64,000 bases of DNA from a bacterium (GCA_026224825.1 JAMFRO010000079.1:1-64000); one strand, 5' to 3'. Counted from the stretch's first letter, positions 6,449-16,056 are shown. Program-made: numbers and translations. The notes: a model not told the origin generated them from the letters alone.

Positions 6449-8667
6449 AGAGCGTTGAATCCAACATTGCCGAGGGTTTTGAAGGTGAATTGCAGCAGCA
6501 CCACGGTGTCGCCGTTATCGAGGTTATAGGAGGTGAAGCGCTGGTAGTAGCTCAGGTTCACACCGAAACAATCATTCTGCCAGCCGACGCCGAAATTGGC
6601 CTCATCGAACTGCCCGCTCTGCAAATCGCGCTGCACCCCGGCGGAGAGCGTCCAGGAATGGTAGCTGCTCTGCATCGCGGCCGTAACCTCCTTGCGCGGG
6701 ATGAAATAGGCGGGCGGCGGGTTGAGCGTCACCTGCCCGGTCGGGCTGGCGGCGTCGTACAGCAGATACGGATCGGTGCTGGAATACAGATAGCCTGCCG
6801 AGAAGCTCAGCGGCTTGGTGCCGACATTGGCCGTCGCATCGATCATCCGCACGCCCAGATCGTCATGCGACAGCCTTGTGCGGTAGGCCAGGTTGAACCA
6901 CGGCGTGGGTGCCACGATGGCGCGCGCGACGAAGTCCGAGGCATTATCGTTCAGCCCGGAATCCGGCAGATAGTCGCTATCCTTATGGAAGCGGTAGGAC
7001 TGGCCGATGAGCCCATCCAGCGTCGCTCCCGCCGGCAGGTACCAGGCGGCATGCAGCGCGTAATCCACGCGGCTGCCGCCCTCCAGCCGGTCTATGCCGG
7101 GGTAGCGGTTATAGTCGAACAGATTGGCATCGCTGAATTCCAGATCGAGGCTGTCCTCATTCGGGATGATGCTGTTCTTCGAGATGCCGACATTGGGCGA
7201 GACCACGAGCTGCGCCTCGGGCTCGATGAGCTGCGTGCCGTATTTACCCGCGGAGCGCACCAGCGGCCAGGACAGATACACCGCCCCATAAGGCTGCACC
7301 CGCGAGGAATTGGCGCCATCCGCCGTGCCGAAATTGGGCTGCTGGTACAGATGCGTGGCATCATACGCCGCCGCCACCAGCTCCACCCTGGCCGTGCCGG
7401 TAATCCCCGCCGGCAGCATGAAGGGCACGGAATACCCCGGAATAACCGCTGCCCGCCGCGTATTGGTGCCGACATTGCGGAACACGTTGAACACGCTGGT
7501 ATCCACCCGGAACTGCCCGCCGATGCCATCCTGCCCCGAGACGAAATGATACTGCGCGTAAGGGGCGACGATCGGCAGCTCGGTCTGGTCGACGCTGGCG
7601 ACAAGCCCCTGGAAGGTCTGCGCATCGATCCGCGCGTAAGAGCCCTCGGAGAAGCCTTCCAGATACACCGTGCTGGCCAGATAGGCCACGTTGGGCAGGA
7701 TGCTGAAATCATCCAGATAATTCGGGTTGGAGGCGTGGTTGTAGCTGAAACCGGTGCGCCAATCGTCGTTCAGGTCGAACGTACCGTTGGCGAATATGGA
7801 ATTGCCGAAACTGCCATCTGTCCGCCCGCCGGAGAGGTTCAAATCGAGCGTGCCGTGGTTGAACGCCTCGCGGTAATCCACCTTCAGCGCCGGCCCCTGC
7901 TTCACCGCCAGAATCGGCGTCAGCGTCACATCGGCCGTGGGGCCGAGGGTGATGTAATAGGGCTGGGCGAAGAAGAAGCCGAGGCGCGAGCTGACGCCCA
8001 GGCTCGGGATCAGCAGCCCGGTCTGGCGCTTAACGGAAGGGTCGGGCTCGGTGAGAAACGGCGAGTAGAACACCGGCACGCCGTACAGCTCCAGGCGCGG
8101 GTTGGTAAACTCGATCATCTTATGCTGCAGGTCGCGTGTGGCGGAGGTCGCGCGTATCTGCCAGGTGGGTGCGTGCGTGGGGTCGGTCTTGCACAGGTCG
8201 CAGGCGGAATACAGCACCTTGCCCAGCTCATCTATCTGCCCGCCGGTGCGCGTCGCCCCGTTGGCGACGATGCGGACATTCTGCGCCAGCCGGGCGGAGA
8301 CCCCGTTCATCACCGCATCCTTCATGCCCTTCTGCAGCACGGCATGATGCGCATAGACGGTATTGCCCGTCGGCTGCGTCAGCACCACATGCCCATCCGC
8401 CGTCACAATGCCAGTGGTGCGGTCTATGGTTACCTTATCGGCATCCAGCGTCTGGCCGTTCTGTATGGCATGCACATGGCCGGTGGCGGTCACTATATTG
8501 CCGGTCTTGTCGTAATTCACCCGGTCGGCATGGAAACTCACCGGCGCGTTGGACGAGCCGGCGCCGGTATGGGGGACAAGTCCGGTCACATCCTGCGCCA
8601 GCACGGCGGCGGGGATGAGGCAGGTGGCTGCGGCCAGCAGGCTCAGGAGTCGGTACGGGCGGATCAT
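6445..8667 (-). CDS. lptD: LPS-assembly outer-membrane protein LptD
   Basis: LptD is the 740-residue outer-membrane beta-barrel that inserts lipopolysaccharide into the outer leaflet with LptE. It has a signal peptide (1-24, ending LAQ), an N-terminal jellyroll of the OstA/LptA type (residues about 40-130, with repeats such as ATGHVHAIQNG and ADGHVVL), and a long barrel with alternating aromatic strands. A Cys pair (CDLC, about 153-156) and a C-terminal Cys (NDCFGVNL) are placed to form the disulfides known to be needed for LptD maturation. Three bases separate it from lptG upstream. Confidence 0.95.
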   Translation of the reverse strand: MIRPYRLLSLLAAATCLIPAAVLAQDVTGLVPHTGAGSSNAPVSFHADRVNYDKTGNIVTATGHVHAIQNGQTLDADKVTIDRTTGIVTADGHVVLTQPTGNTVYAHHAVLQKGMKDAVMNGVSARLAQNVRIVANGATRTGGQIDELGKVLYSACDLCKTDPTHAPTWQIRATSATRDLQHKMIEFTNPRLELYGVPVFYSPFLTEPDPSVKRQTGLLIPSLGVSSRLGFFFAQPYYITLGPTADVTLTPILAVKQGPALKVDYREAFNHGTLDLNLSGGRTDGSFGNSIFANGTFDLNDDWRTGFSYNHASNPNYLDDFSILPNVAYLASTVYLEGFSEGSYARIDAQTFQGLVASVDQTELPIVAPYAQYHFVSGQDGIGGQFRVDTSVFNVFRNVGTNTRRAAVIPGYSVPFMLPAGITGTARVELVAAAYDATHLYQQPNFGTADGANSSRVQPYGAVYLSWPLVRSAGKYGTQLIEPEAQLVVSPNVGISKNSIIPNEDSLDLEFSDANLFDYNRYPGIDRLEGGSRVDYALHAAWYLPAGATLDGLIGQSYRFHKDSDYLPDSGLNDNASDFVARAIVAPTPWFNLAYRTRLSHDDLGVRMIDATANVGTKPLSFSAGYLYSSTDPYLLYDAASPTGQVTLNPPPAYFIPRKEVTAAMQSSYHSWTLSAGVQRDLQSGQFDEANFGVGWQNDCFGVNLSYYQRFTSYNLDNGDTVVLLQFTFKTLGNVGFNAL

Positions 8668-8670
8668 GCG

Positions 8671-9783
8671 TCAGCCATCTTCCAGATGCAGTAACAAGGC
8701 AAGCGCCAAAAACAATCCGGCCACCGCCGGCGCCCAGGCCGCGAGGATGACCGGGATGGCGCCAGAGGTACCGAACTGGTTGGCGACTTCTGAGACCATG
8801 AACAGCGCAAAGCCGCAACCCACGCCCGAAACAAGCATGGTGGCGGCGTTGCCACGGCGCGAGGGGCGCATGGAAAACCCGGCCGCGACCAGCGCCATGG
8901 TGGCGCAAAGCAAGGGCAAAGCCGCTAGCGCCTGAAACGCCAGCTCATGCTGTATGGCCGAGAAGCCCGAGCGTTTCAGCACCGAGATAAAGCCCGGAAG
9001 GGCCCAGAAGGAGAGCGAATCCGGCGAGGCGAAACTCTCTTGAACACGGTTCACGGTAAGGTCGGTGGGGAACTCCATGCTGGCGGCATATTCGGGTGCC
9101 GCATCGGGGTGCAGCACGTCCACCTTGGTCAGGCTCCAATTGCCTTCATTCAGCGTCGCATGCCTGGCCTGGAGGCGCGCCAGAAGCGCATTATCCGGGT
9201 CCAGCCGCAGGATCATCACATCATCGGCTTCCAGCGTCTTGTCGCGCAGCCGCACGCCCTTGGCATGCAGCACGGCCACGCCCTTATCCGTCAGCCCGGT
9301 ATCGGCCTGGCGCACCCACAGCTCGCCGCCATTGAGCGAGAGCGGCCCACCATGCGGCTTGAGATACATGTTGTCCAGCGTCTCCGCCCGCCCATAGGTC
9401 ATGGCCGAAAGCGGCGAGAGCCCGCCGGTGCCGAGCATGCCGAACAGGCAGGCGAGCAGCACCGGCCCGGCCAGAAACTGCCAGGCGGAAATGCCCGCGG
9501 CGCGCGCCACCACCAGCTCCGAGGAGCGGGCCAGCCGCCAGAAGGCATAGATGCCGCCCAGCAGCACGGCGAAGGGCAAGATCTGCATGAAGCTCCACGG
9601 CAGGCGCAGCAGCTCGATCTCGGCGACGATGGAAAAACTCGCCTGCGGGGCGGTGGCGGATTCGCGCAGCAGCTCCAGAAAGTCGAACAACGCCACCAGC
9701 AGCGCCAGTGCCAGCAGCATGGACAGCACGGCGAAAGCGAACTGCCGGCCGAAATACAATGAAAGGGTGACGGGGAGTTTCAT
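8671..9783 (-). CDS. lptG: LPS export ABC transporter permease LptG
   Basis: LptG (YjgQ family, 370 residues) is one of the two permease subunits of the LptB2FG complex that extracts LPS from the inner membrane and drives it across the periplasm. The N-terminal block of transmembrane helices (about 14-36, 59-80, 100-122), a periplasmic jellyroll in the middle (about 130-260), and three C-terminal helices (about 285-365) are all visible. Its ATG overlaps the lptF stop by 4 bases. The ATPase lptB and the bridge genes lptA and lptC are not in the window. Confidence 0.94.
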   Translation of the reverse strand: MKLPVTLSLYFGRQFAFAVLSMLLALALLVALFDFLELLRESATAPQASFSIVAEIELLRLPWSFMQILPFAVLLGGIYAFWRLARSSELVVARAAGISAWQFLAGPVLLACLFGMLGTGGLSPLSAMTYGRAETLDNMYLKPHGGPLSLNGGELWVRQADTGLTDKGVAVLHAKGVRLRDKTLEADDVMILRLDPDNALLARLQARHATLNEGNWSLTKVDVLHPDAAPEYAASMEFPTDLTVNRVQESFASPDSLSFWALPGFISVLKRSGFSAIQHELAFQALAALPLLCATMALVAAGFSMRPSRRGNAATMLVSGVGCGFALFMVSEVANQFGTSGAIPVILAAWAPAVAGLFLALALLLHLEDG

Positions 9784-10970
9784 CCGCGCGGTCCGCTCTG
9801 GCGCACCAGCAGCCAGGCGGCAACCAGCCCCGGCACCACCGCATCCACCCAGATCAACGGCAGCAGGCTGGTATCGCGCGCGGCCAGATTATTCACCCCC
9901 AGGCCGAGCGCCACCAGCAAGGTCACCGTGCCCACCGCCCCCACCGGGCGCAGCAGCCCGCCATGCCGGCGGAACACGCCGCCCAAGGTTGCTACCAGCC
10001 CGATCAACGTAAAACTCAGCGCGCTCAAAGGGGCGGTCAGCCGGCGCTGCGCCTCCACCTGCCATTTCGCCCGTTCCTCGCGGGTGAGCGGGATTGTGGG
10101 GTGGAACAAGGCCGGCAGCGGCGCCTCGGCCGCATCTATATCCTCGGGCGCGTTATCCTTGGCGGCCTGGGCCAGGGATAAAATATTGCGGCTGAAGGTG
10201 AGCAGGTCGAGCCGCCCGGTTTTCGGGTCTATCTGCTGGCGCGAGCCGTCCTGCAGCAGCACCACCGGGCCATTGGCACCCACCTCCAACTGGCCGGTGC
10301 GGGCCAGAATGGTGGCCGGGGCCGTGGCATCCCGGTTATCCTGGATCAATATGCCGCGCAGCCCGTTATCGGCACCGCGCGATTGCACGTACACGGTGAT
10401 ATCCTCCGAAACCGGCGTGAACACGCCCGGCTGGAGCAAAAACGCGGCGATCTGGTTGCGGATCTCGAACTGGTAGCTGCGGAACGCCCCGAGCGAGGCC
10501 GGCACCAGCCCCAGATTCAATATGTAACACACCAGCATGGCCACCGCCGCCACGCCAAGCGCCGGCCGGGCCAATGAGGCATCCGAAAGCCCGATGCCGC
10601 GCATGATCGTCAGCTCCCGGTCGCCGCTCATGCGCGTGTAGATGAACAGCACCACGATGAAGCAGGTGATGGGCAGAATGGTGGCCAGAAAACTCGGCAC
10701 CAGCAATGCGGTCAACTTAACAAAAACAAAGGGCGAAAGCCCATGATCGACGATGATCTGGATGAAACGCAGCGACTGGGTAAGCCAGATCAGCGCCACC
10801 AGCCCGGTGGTCACCAGCACCAGCGCCAGGGTGAGCTGGCTGATGATGTAGCGGTCAATGCGATAGGGCAGGGAGCTGGTCTGCATTTGCGGAAGGTTCT
10901 GGCCGGGTGCGGTGTGGAAGGCAATAGCAGGCCTGAGGGCGGGGGGTGTTGCAGGCGCCACATTACTCAT
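9780..10970 (-). CDS. lptF: LPS export ABC transporter permease LptF
   Basis: LptF (YjgP family), the partner permease of LptG, is 396 residues from ATG 10970. It has the same plan: N-terminal helices (about 38-145), the motif GDRELTIMRGIGLSDASLARPA characteristic of LptF/LptG between helices (quoted in part as RELTIMRGIGLS), a periplasmic domain, and three C-terminal helices. GGAAG-like GGAAG sits 7 bases before ATG 10970; an in-frame ATG at 10886 (MQTSSLPYR) would fit family length better but lacks a visible ribosome binding site. It is the first gene of the lptF-lptG-lptD-surA-yqaA operon and is divergent from the kinase gene at 11010, sharing a 39-base gap. Confidence 0.93.
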   Translation of the reverse strand: MSNVAPATPPALRPAIAFHTAPGQNLPQMQTSSLPYRIDRYIISQLTLALVLVTTGLVALIWLTQSLRFIQIIVDHGLSPFVFVKLTALLVPSFLATILPITCFIVVLFIYTRMSGDRELTIMRGIGLSDASLARPALGVAAVAMLVCYILNLGLVPASLGAFRSYQFEIRNQIAAFLLQPGVFTPVSEDITVYVQSRGADNGLRGILIQDNRDATAPATILARTGQLEVGANGPVVLLQDGSRQQIDPKTGRLDLLTFSRNILSLAQAAKDNAPEDIDAAEAPLPALFHPTIPLTREERAKWQVEAQRRLTAPLSALSFTLIGLVATLGGVFRRHGGLLRPVGAVGTVTLLVALGLGVNNLAARDTSLLPLIWVDAVVPGLVAAWLLVRQSGPRG

Positions 10971-11009
10971 GTTGTACTTCCAACAGTTTTTGCGCCAAGG
11001 TGCCCGAAT

Positions 11010-12020
11010 ATGTGTTCTGCCTTATATGACGACGCTTTTCTGTCCCGCCTTACCGCCGGTCTCACGGCGGTTTTGCCCGCCTGGGGGCTCGATGAGGGCA
11101 CGACACTCCGTCTGCTGACGATTTCCGAGAACGCGACCTTCCTGGCCGAGGAGCCGGATGGGCGCAGAATCATCTTCCGCGTGCACCGGCCGGATTATCA
11201 TACGGACGCCGAAATCCGTGCCGAGCTGGCCTGGATTTCCGCTTTGGCGCGCGACCAGGTGGTGGTCACCCCTGCCCCCATCCCGGCGCTGGACGGCAGG
11301 CTGCTGCTCGCCTTTCCGGATGGCGAGACCGAGCGGCTGGTGGTGGCCTTTACCTATATGCAAGGCTGCGAGCCGGATGCGGGGAGCGATCTGGTGCGCT
11401 GGTATGGGCATCTGGGCGAGATCACGGCGCGGCTGCATCTGCATGCCGGGAGCTGGACCCGCCCGCCGGACTTCACCCGTAAAATCTGGGATTTCGGCAC
11501 GATCATCGGCGCCAAAGCGCATTGGGGCGACTGGCGGCGGGCTGCTGGGCTGGATGCCGCCGGCACAGCGGTACTGGAGCAGGTGGCGGTGCTGCTGAAT
11601 GATCAGACGGGCTTTTACGGCCATGAGCCCCACCGCTTCGGCCTGGTGCATTGCGACATGCGCGCCGCCAATCTGCTGGTGGAGGGCGACCGCCTGGCGG
11701 TGATCGATTTCGACGATTGCGGCCTGTCCTGGTATGGCTATGATTTCGCGGCCTCGATCAGCTTCATGGAGCACGAGCCCTGCGTGCCCGCCCTCACCCA
11801 GGCCTGGGTGCAAGGCTACCGGCGCGTGGCCCGGTTCTCGGCCGAGGATGAGGCGATGCTCCCCGTCTTCGTGATGCTGCGGCGCCTCCAGCTCACCGCC
11901 TGGATCGCCAGCCACGGCGAGACCCCGACGGCCCAGGCTCTGGGCGACGATTATGCTCGCGGAACGGTGGCATTAGGCGTAGAATACCTCCGCCAATATG
12001 CCCTGGAGTCAGTCCTGTGA
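11010..12020 (+). CDS. APH/choline-kinase-like phosphotransferase
   Basis: A 336-residue small-molecule kinase of the aminoglycoside phosphotransferase/homoserine kinase II superfamily. The catalytic loop LVHCDMRAANLL (Brenner motif HxDxxxxN, with D the catalytic base) and the metal-binding VIDFDDCGLSWYGYD are clear. I start it at ATG 11010 (MCSALYDD) because AAGGTG lies 7 bases upstream; an open frame extends further back through the lptF start region and should be ignored. The next gene, a class III PLP enzyme, overlaps it by GTGA. Kinase and PLP phospho-lyase pairs of this kind are known for hydroxylysine and ethanolamine breakdown, so an amino alcohol substrate is plausible; the substrate itself is not visible. 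Confidence 0.85.
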   Translation: MCSALYDDAFLSRLTAGLTAVLPAWGLDEGTTLRLLTISENATFLAEEPDGRRIIFRVHRPDYHTDAEIRAELAWISALARDQVVVTPAPIPALDGRLLLAFPDGETERLVVAFTYMQGCEPDAGSDLVRWYGHLGEITARLHLHAGSWTRPPDFTRKIWDFGTIIGAKAHWGDWRRAAGLDAAGTAVLEQVAVLLNDQTGFYGHEPHRFGLVHCDMRAANLLVEGDRLAVIDFDDCGLSWYGYDFAASISFMEHEPCVPALTQAWVQGYRRVARFSAEDEAMLPVFVMLRRLQLTAWIASHGETPTAQALGDDYARGTVALGVEYLRQYALESVL

Positions 12021-13345
12021 GCGGCACCAAACAGATCCTCGCCCTTAACCGCTTCGATGGCGGTGACACTAGCGGCTTAAGCGCCGGCCTGCGGGAACGG
12101 CTGGAGAAACGCGCGTCCACCTTCGGCGCCGCTTCGGTGCTGTTCTACGAGCAGCCGATTGAGATGGTGCGCGGCAATGGCGTGCATCTGATCGATGTCG
12201 CCGGCACGCGATATCTCGACATGTACAACAACGTGCCCTCGGTCGGGCATTGCCACCCGCATGTGGTCTCGGCCATCGCGGCGCAGGCGGCGCGGCTCAA
12301 CATCCATACCCGTTACCTCAGCCGCCCGGTGGAGGATTACGCGGCACGCTTGCTCGGGCATTTCCCGGCGGGTTTGAGCAACCTCACGATGACCTGTACC
12401 GGCAGCGAGGCCAATGATCTGGCCTTGCGGATCGCCACCGCCGTCACCGGCAAAAATGGCTTCATCGTCACCCGCACGGCCTATCACGGCAACACCGCAG
12501 CGGTTACTGCTATCTCCCCCTCTTCCTCCTCCGCCAGCCCCACGGCACCGCATGTGCGGCTGGTCGATGCCCCATCTCGCGCATCGATTGCCGCCGGCGG
12601 CGATGTCGCCGGCCTGTTCGCGCAATCGGTCCAGGCCGCCATCGCGGACCTCGAAGCATCCGGCATCGGCTTCGCCGCCCTCATCGTTGACAGCATTTTC
12701 TCCTCCGACGGTATTTTCGCCGACCCGGCCGGGTTTCTGCTGCCAACCATGAACATTGTTCACGAAGCCGGCGGCCTGTTCATCGCCGATGAGGTCCAGC
12801 CCGGCTTCGGCCGCACCGGGACGATGTGGGGTTTTAGCCGGCACGATATCACCCCGGACATCGTGACCCTGGGCAAACCCATGGGAAATGGTTTCCCGAT
12901 GGGCGGCGTCGTCACCCGCCCGGAATTTTTATCATGCTTTTGTCGCGAGACCGGCTATTTCAACACCTTTGGCGGCAATCCGGTGGCCGCCGCCGCGGGT
13001 GATGCGGTGCTGGACGTGCTGGAGGATGAAAACCTCATCGCCAACGCGCGAACCACCGGCGCGCTGCTGCGGGAAGGCCTGGAATCCCTGCGGGCGGAAT
13101 TTCCCCGCATCGGCGGTGTGCGTGGCGCCGGGCTGTTCCTCGGGCTCGATTTCTGCAACGAGGCGGGCGCGCCGGATCAGGCGATGGCCAGCGCTGTCAT
13201 CAACGCACTGCGGCAGAAACTCATCCTCGTCGGCGCCGCCGGGCAATATGGCCATACGCTGAAAATCCGGCCGCCTTTGTGTTTCACCCCCGCCCATGCC
13301 GGGCAATTCCTGGAGAGCCTGCGGCAGGTGCTGCGGGCGGCTTGA
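12017..13345 (+). CDS. Class III PLP-dependent aminotransferase or phospho-lyase
   Basis: A 442-residue enzyme of the class III aminotransferase fold. Visible features are the GHCHPHV and TCTGSEANDLALRIA phosphate-binding region, AYHGNTAA, the cofactor-ring Asp in ADEVQPGFGRTG, and the Schiff-base Lys in TLGKPMGNGFPMGG. The GTG start overlaps the kinase stop. The family relatives that sit next to APH-type kinases include ethanolamine-phosphate and phospho-hydroxylysine phospho-lyases, so this may eliminate phosphate from the kinase product rather than transaminate. A plain omega-aminotransferase cannot be excluded. Confidence 0.85.
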   Translation: MSGTKQILALNRFDGGDTSGLSAGLRERLEKRASTFGAASVLFYEQPIEMVRGNGVHLIDVAGTRYLDMYNNVPSVGHCHPHVVSAIAAQAARLNIHTRYLSRPVEDYAARLLGHFPAGLSNLTMTCTGSEANDLALRIATAVTGKNGFIVTRTAYHGNTAAVTAISPSSSSASPTAPHVRLVDAPSRASIAAGGDVAGLFAQSVQAAIADLEASGIGFAALIVDSIFSSDGIFADPAGFLLPTMNIVHEAGGLFIADEVQPGFGRTGTMWGFSRHDITPDIVTLGKPMGNGFPMGGVVTRPEFLSCFCRETGYFNTFGGNPVAAAAGDAVLDVLEDENLIANARTTGALLREGLESLRAEFPRIGGVRGAGLFLGLDFCNEAGAPDQAMASAVINALRQKLILVGAAGQYGHTLKIRPPLCFTPAHAGQFLESLRQVLRAA

Positions 13346-13402
13346 CTTCGCCTGAAGTTACCGGCGCTATGCACACCCCAGAAACCTTCTGGGAGAAGAA
13401 TT

Positions 13403-14173
13403 GTGCCGCCGAAACAAATCACCCGCCGCCTGGCGCTTGCGGCATTTTCCGCCGTCGCCCTGTTCCTGGGTGCCGCCCCGGCCCGCGCCGGCGCCGTTGC
13501 CATCGCCGTTGCCGCCAATTTTACGGATCCGGCGAAACAACTGGCGGCGAGTTATCAGCTTAAAACCGGCAATGCGGTGGTGCTGAGTTTCGGCGCCTCG
13601 GGCGGGTTCTATACGCAGATCACGCAGGGTGCGCCGTTTGAGATATTCCTGTCCGCTGATGCCGCCCGGCCGAAGAAACTCGTGGCGGCTGGGCTTGGTG
13701 TTACGGGCAGTGAGTTCACCTACGCCACCGGCAAATTGGTATTGTGGAGTGCGACCCCCGGCTATGTCGATTCCCAGGGCAAAATCCTGAGCAGCGGCAA
13801 ATTCAAGCATCTCTCCATCGCCAATCCCAAAACCGCCCCTTACGGCGAAGCGGCCGTGGAGACGCTGAAGGCGCTTGATGTTTATGATGCGGTGGCGCCG
13901 ACGATCGTTACGGGCGAATCCATAACCCAGGCCTATCAATTTACCGCCAGCGGCAATGCCGAGCTGGGGTTCGTCGCTTTGTCCCAGGTGATCAAGGCCA
14001 AGAAGGGTTCGCAATGGCTGGTGCCGCAGAAACTCTACAAGCCGATCACCCAGGATGCGGTGCTGCTGACGCCGGGCAAGGATGATCAGGCGGCCAAGGA
14101 TTTCCTGGCGTATCTGAAGACGCCGGAGGCGCTGGCGATCATCCGCTCCTACGGCTACGCCACGGCGCCGTAA
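13403..14173 (+). CDS. modA: Molybdate ABC transporter substrate-binding protein ModA
   Basis: A 256-residue periplasmic molybdate-binding protein. The signal peptide (about 1-29, ending ARA) is followed by [30 protein letters not shown] and [15 protein letters not shown], which are the oxyanion-binding loops of ModA, and by [15 protein letters not shown]. The start is GTG 13403, with GGGAG about 8 bases upstream. It begins modABC, with modB 5 bases after its stop. No ModE operator was identified upstream; the 57-base gap after the aminotransferase gene is short, so it may be read through from there or have its own promoter. Confidence 0.93.
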   Translation: MPPKQITRRLALAAFSAVALFLGAAPARAGAVAIAVAANFTDPAKQLAASYQLKTGNAVVLSFGASGGFYTQITQGAPFEIFLSADAARPKKLVAAGLGVTGSEFTYATGKLVLWSATPGYVDSQGKILSSGKFKHLSIANPKTAPYGEAAVETLKALDVYDAVAPTIVTGESITQAYQFTASGNAELGFVALSQVIKAKKGSQWLVPQKLYKPITQDAVLLTPGKDDQAAKDFLAYLKTPEALAIIRSYGYATAP

Positions 14174-14178
14174 CCATT

Positions 14179-14835
14179 ATGTGGCCGGCTGTTGCCTTGT
14201 CGCTGGAGCTGGCCACGGTGACCACGTTTTTGCTCCTCCTGCTGGGGGTTCCGCTCGCCTGGGTCTTGGCCCGGGCGAATGGCTTTTTGGGGGAGGCAGT
14301 GGCGGCACTTGTGGCTTTGCCCATCGTGCTGCCGCCGACGGTGATCGGGTTTTATCTTTTGCTGCTGCTGGGGCCGCATGGGCCCATAGCACCTTTGCTG
14401 GGGCTGCGGACTTTGGCGTTCAGTTTTACCGGGCTGGTGATCGGCTCGGTGATCTATTCGCTGCCCTTTATGGTGCAGCCGGTGCGCAATGCGTTTCGCG
14501 GGCTGGGGCCCGCACCTTGGGAGGCCGCACTTACCTTGCGCGCCAGCCCGCTGGATGCGTTTTTCTCCGTGGCCTTGCCGCTGGCGCAGGGCGGGATTCT
14601 CACCGGTATTATCCTGAGTTTCGCGCATACGCTGGGGGAGTTCGGCGTGGTGCTGATGCTGGGCGGTGATATTCCGGGGCGCACGGAAGTGCTCTCCATC
14701 GTCATCTTCAACGATGTCGATAATCTGCAATGGGGCGAGGCGGGGGCGCTGGCGGCCGGCATGGCGGGGTTCTCCTTCCTCGCGGTGCTGGTGATGTTTC
14801 TGGCCGAGAAGCGTATGGCGCGGTTGCGGGCATGA
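14179..14835 (+). CDS. modB: Molybdate ABC transporter permease ModB
   Basis: A 218-residue integral membrane permease that forms the molybdate channel with ModA and ModC. About five transmembrane helices are visible, and the coupling loop to the ATPase reads [20 protein letters not shown], matching the EAA motif (EAAxxxGAxxxxxF type). The stop overlaps the modC ATG as ATGA, so the two proteins are translationally coupled. Length and order fit the standard modABC cluster. Confidence 0.93.
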   Translation: MWPAVALSLELATVTTFLLLLLGVPLAWVLARANGFLGEAVAALVALPIVLPPTVIGFYLLLLLGPHGPIAPLLGLRTLAFSFTGLVIGSVIYSLPFMVQPVRNAFRGLGPAPWEAALTLRASPLDAFFSVALPLAQGGILTGIILSFAHTLGEFGVVLMLGGDIPGRTEVLSIVIFNDVDNLQWGEAGALAAGMAGFSFLAVLVMFLAEKRMARLRA

Positions 14836-15944
14836 TTGAGGCAATGTTTGCCGGGACGCTTGGGCAGTTCTCGCTGGATGTGGCGCTGGAATTGCCGGGT
14901 ACGGGGGTGACGGGGCTGTTCGGCCCATCGGGCTGCGGCAAGACGACGCTGCTGCGCTGCCTGGCCGGGCTGACGCGGCTGCCGGGCGGGTTTTTGCGGG
15001 TGGGAGACGATGTTTGGCAGGATGGGCAGAGATTTGTGCCCCCGCATAAGCGGCAGATTGGCTATGTGTTTCAGGATTCGCGGCTGTTTGCGCATCTCTC
15101 GGTGTTGCAGAATCTGAGGTTTGGCCTGCTGCGGAGCAGCGAAAAACATATGCTGCGGAGCGGCGAAAAACATATGCTGCGGAGCGGCGCCAAACATATT
15201 GCGGAGGCGGATGTTATCGGCATGCTTGGGCTGGAGCCGTTTTTGGCGCGGTATCCGGCCAAATTATCCGGTGGCGAGCGGCAGCGCGTGGCGATTGGCC
15301 GGGCGCTGCTGGCGCAGCCCCGGCTGATGCTGCTGGATGAGCCGCTGGCGGCGATCGACCGCGCGGCGGCGCATGAGATACTGCCGAAACTGCGTGACAT
15401 TGCCGTGATGTTCGGCGTGCCGGTGATCCATGTGGCGCATGACATGGCGGAGCTGGAGCGCATCGCCGATTTTCTGGTGCTGATGCGTCAGGATGGGCGG
15501 ATTGCCGCCACCGGCCCGCTTGGCGCGATGCTGACGGATCTGTCGCTGCCCTTGGCTTTGCGCCAAGAAGCGGCGGTGGTGCTGGGGCTGACGGCGGGAG
15601 ACTATGACGAGGCCTATGGGCTGACATTGTGCAACGGGCCGGGGTTGAGCGTGACCGTGCCGGCGCGGCTGGGGGTGGGCGAAAAAATACGTCTGCGGAT
15701 TCGCGCGAGCGATGTCAGCCTGGCGCGGGAACGGCCCGCCGGGAGCAGCATTCTGAACATTTTACCCGCCCGCATTGTGGAAGTGCAGATTGGCGAGGGG
15801 GCGCATATCAATCTGGTGCTGGGCGTGGGCGAGGGGGAGCGGCTGCTTTGTGCCATCACCCGTAAATCCTGGGATGTGCTGGGTTTGCGCCTGGGGGATG
15901 AGGTTTTTGCGCAGGTGAAGGCCGTGGCTTTGGCGGCGCGCTGA
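14832..15944 (+). CDS. modC: Molybdate ABC transporter ATPase ModC with in-frame tandem repeat
   Basis: A 370-residue ATPase that powers molybdate import. Walker A is GPSGCGKTT, the Q-loop is YVFQDSRLF, the signature is LSGGERQR, Walker B is [12 protein letters not shown], and the switch His is HVAHD. A C-terminal TOBE/MOP-type domain for oxyanion sensing covers about 270-370. I start it at ATG 14832; longer upstream frames lie inside modB. Between the Q-loop and signature there is a short insertion encoded by three 24-bp tandem units, giving [16 protein letters not shown] and LRSGAKHI, which is not usual in this helical subdomain. Confidence 0.93.
   Translation: MIEAMFAGTLGQFSLDVALELPGTGVTGLFGPSGCGKTTLLRCLAGLTRLPGGFLRVGDDVWQDGQRFVPPHKRQIGYVFQDSRLFAHLSVLQNLRFGLLRSSEKHMLRSGEKHMLRSGAKHIAEADVIGMLGLEPFLARYPAKLSGGERQRVAIGRALLAQPRLMLLDEPLAAIDRAAAHEILPKLRDIAVMFGVPVIHVAHDMAELERIADFLVLMRQDGRIAATGPLGAMLTDLSLPLALRQEAAVVLGLTAGDYDEAYGLTLCNGPGLSVTVPARLGVGEKIRLRIRASDVSLARERPAGSSILNILPARIVEVQIGEGAHINLVLGVGEGERLLCAITRKSWDVLGLRLGDEVFAQVKAVALAAR
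15129..15200 (+). repeat. Three 24-bp in-frame tandem repeats inside modC
   Basis: The unit starts CTGCGGAGC and ends AAACATATG or AAACATATT. Copies are at 15129-15152, 15153-15176 and 15177-15200, differing by one to three bases. The unit length is a multiple of three, so copy number change keeps the frame. It adds about 16-24 residues to the helical subdomain of ModC. Confidence 0.9.
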
Positions 15945-15977
15945 GGTTGTTGCGAAGGTGATCCCGGTGATTTTATT

Positions 15978-16056
15978 CGTCATTCCCGCGAAGGCGGGAA
16001 TCTGTGGCTCCCGTGGCCTTGGGAGCGAGAGATCCCCGCCTTCGCGGGGATGACGG
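15978..16056. repeat. Paired REP/BIME-like palindromic repeat
   Basis: Two palindromic units in opposite orientation, around CCCGCGAAGGCGGG (15984-15998) and CCCCGCCTTCGCGGGG (16033-16048), each flanked by CGTCAT or ATGACG. Between them is a GCTCCC/GGGAGC stem. The unit matches the CGTCATCCCCGCGAAGGCGGG type that is widespread in intergenic DNA of proteobacteria. It lies between the convergent modC and small secreted gene and could also act in transcription termination. Confidence 0.8.
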
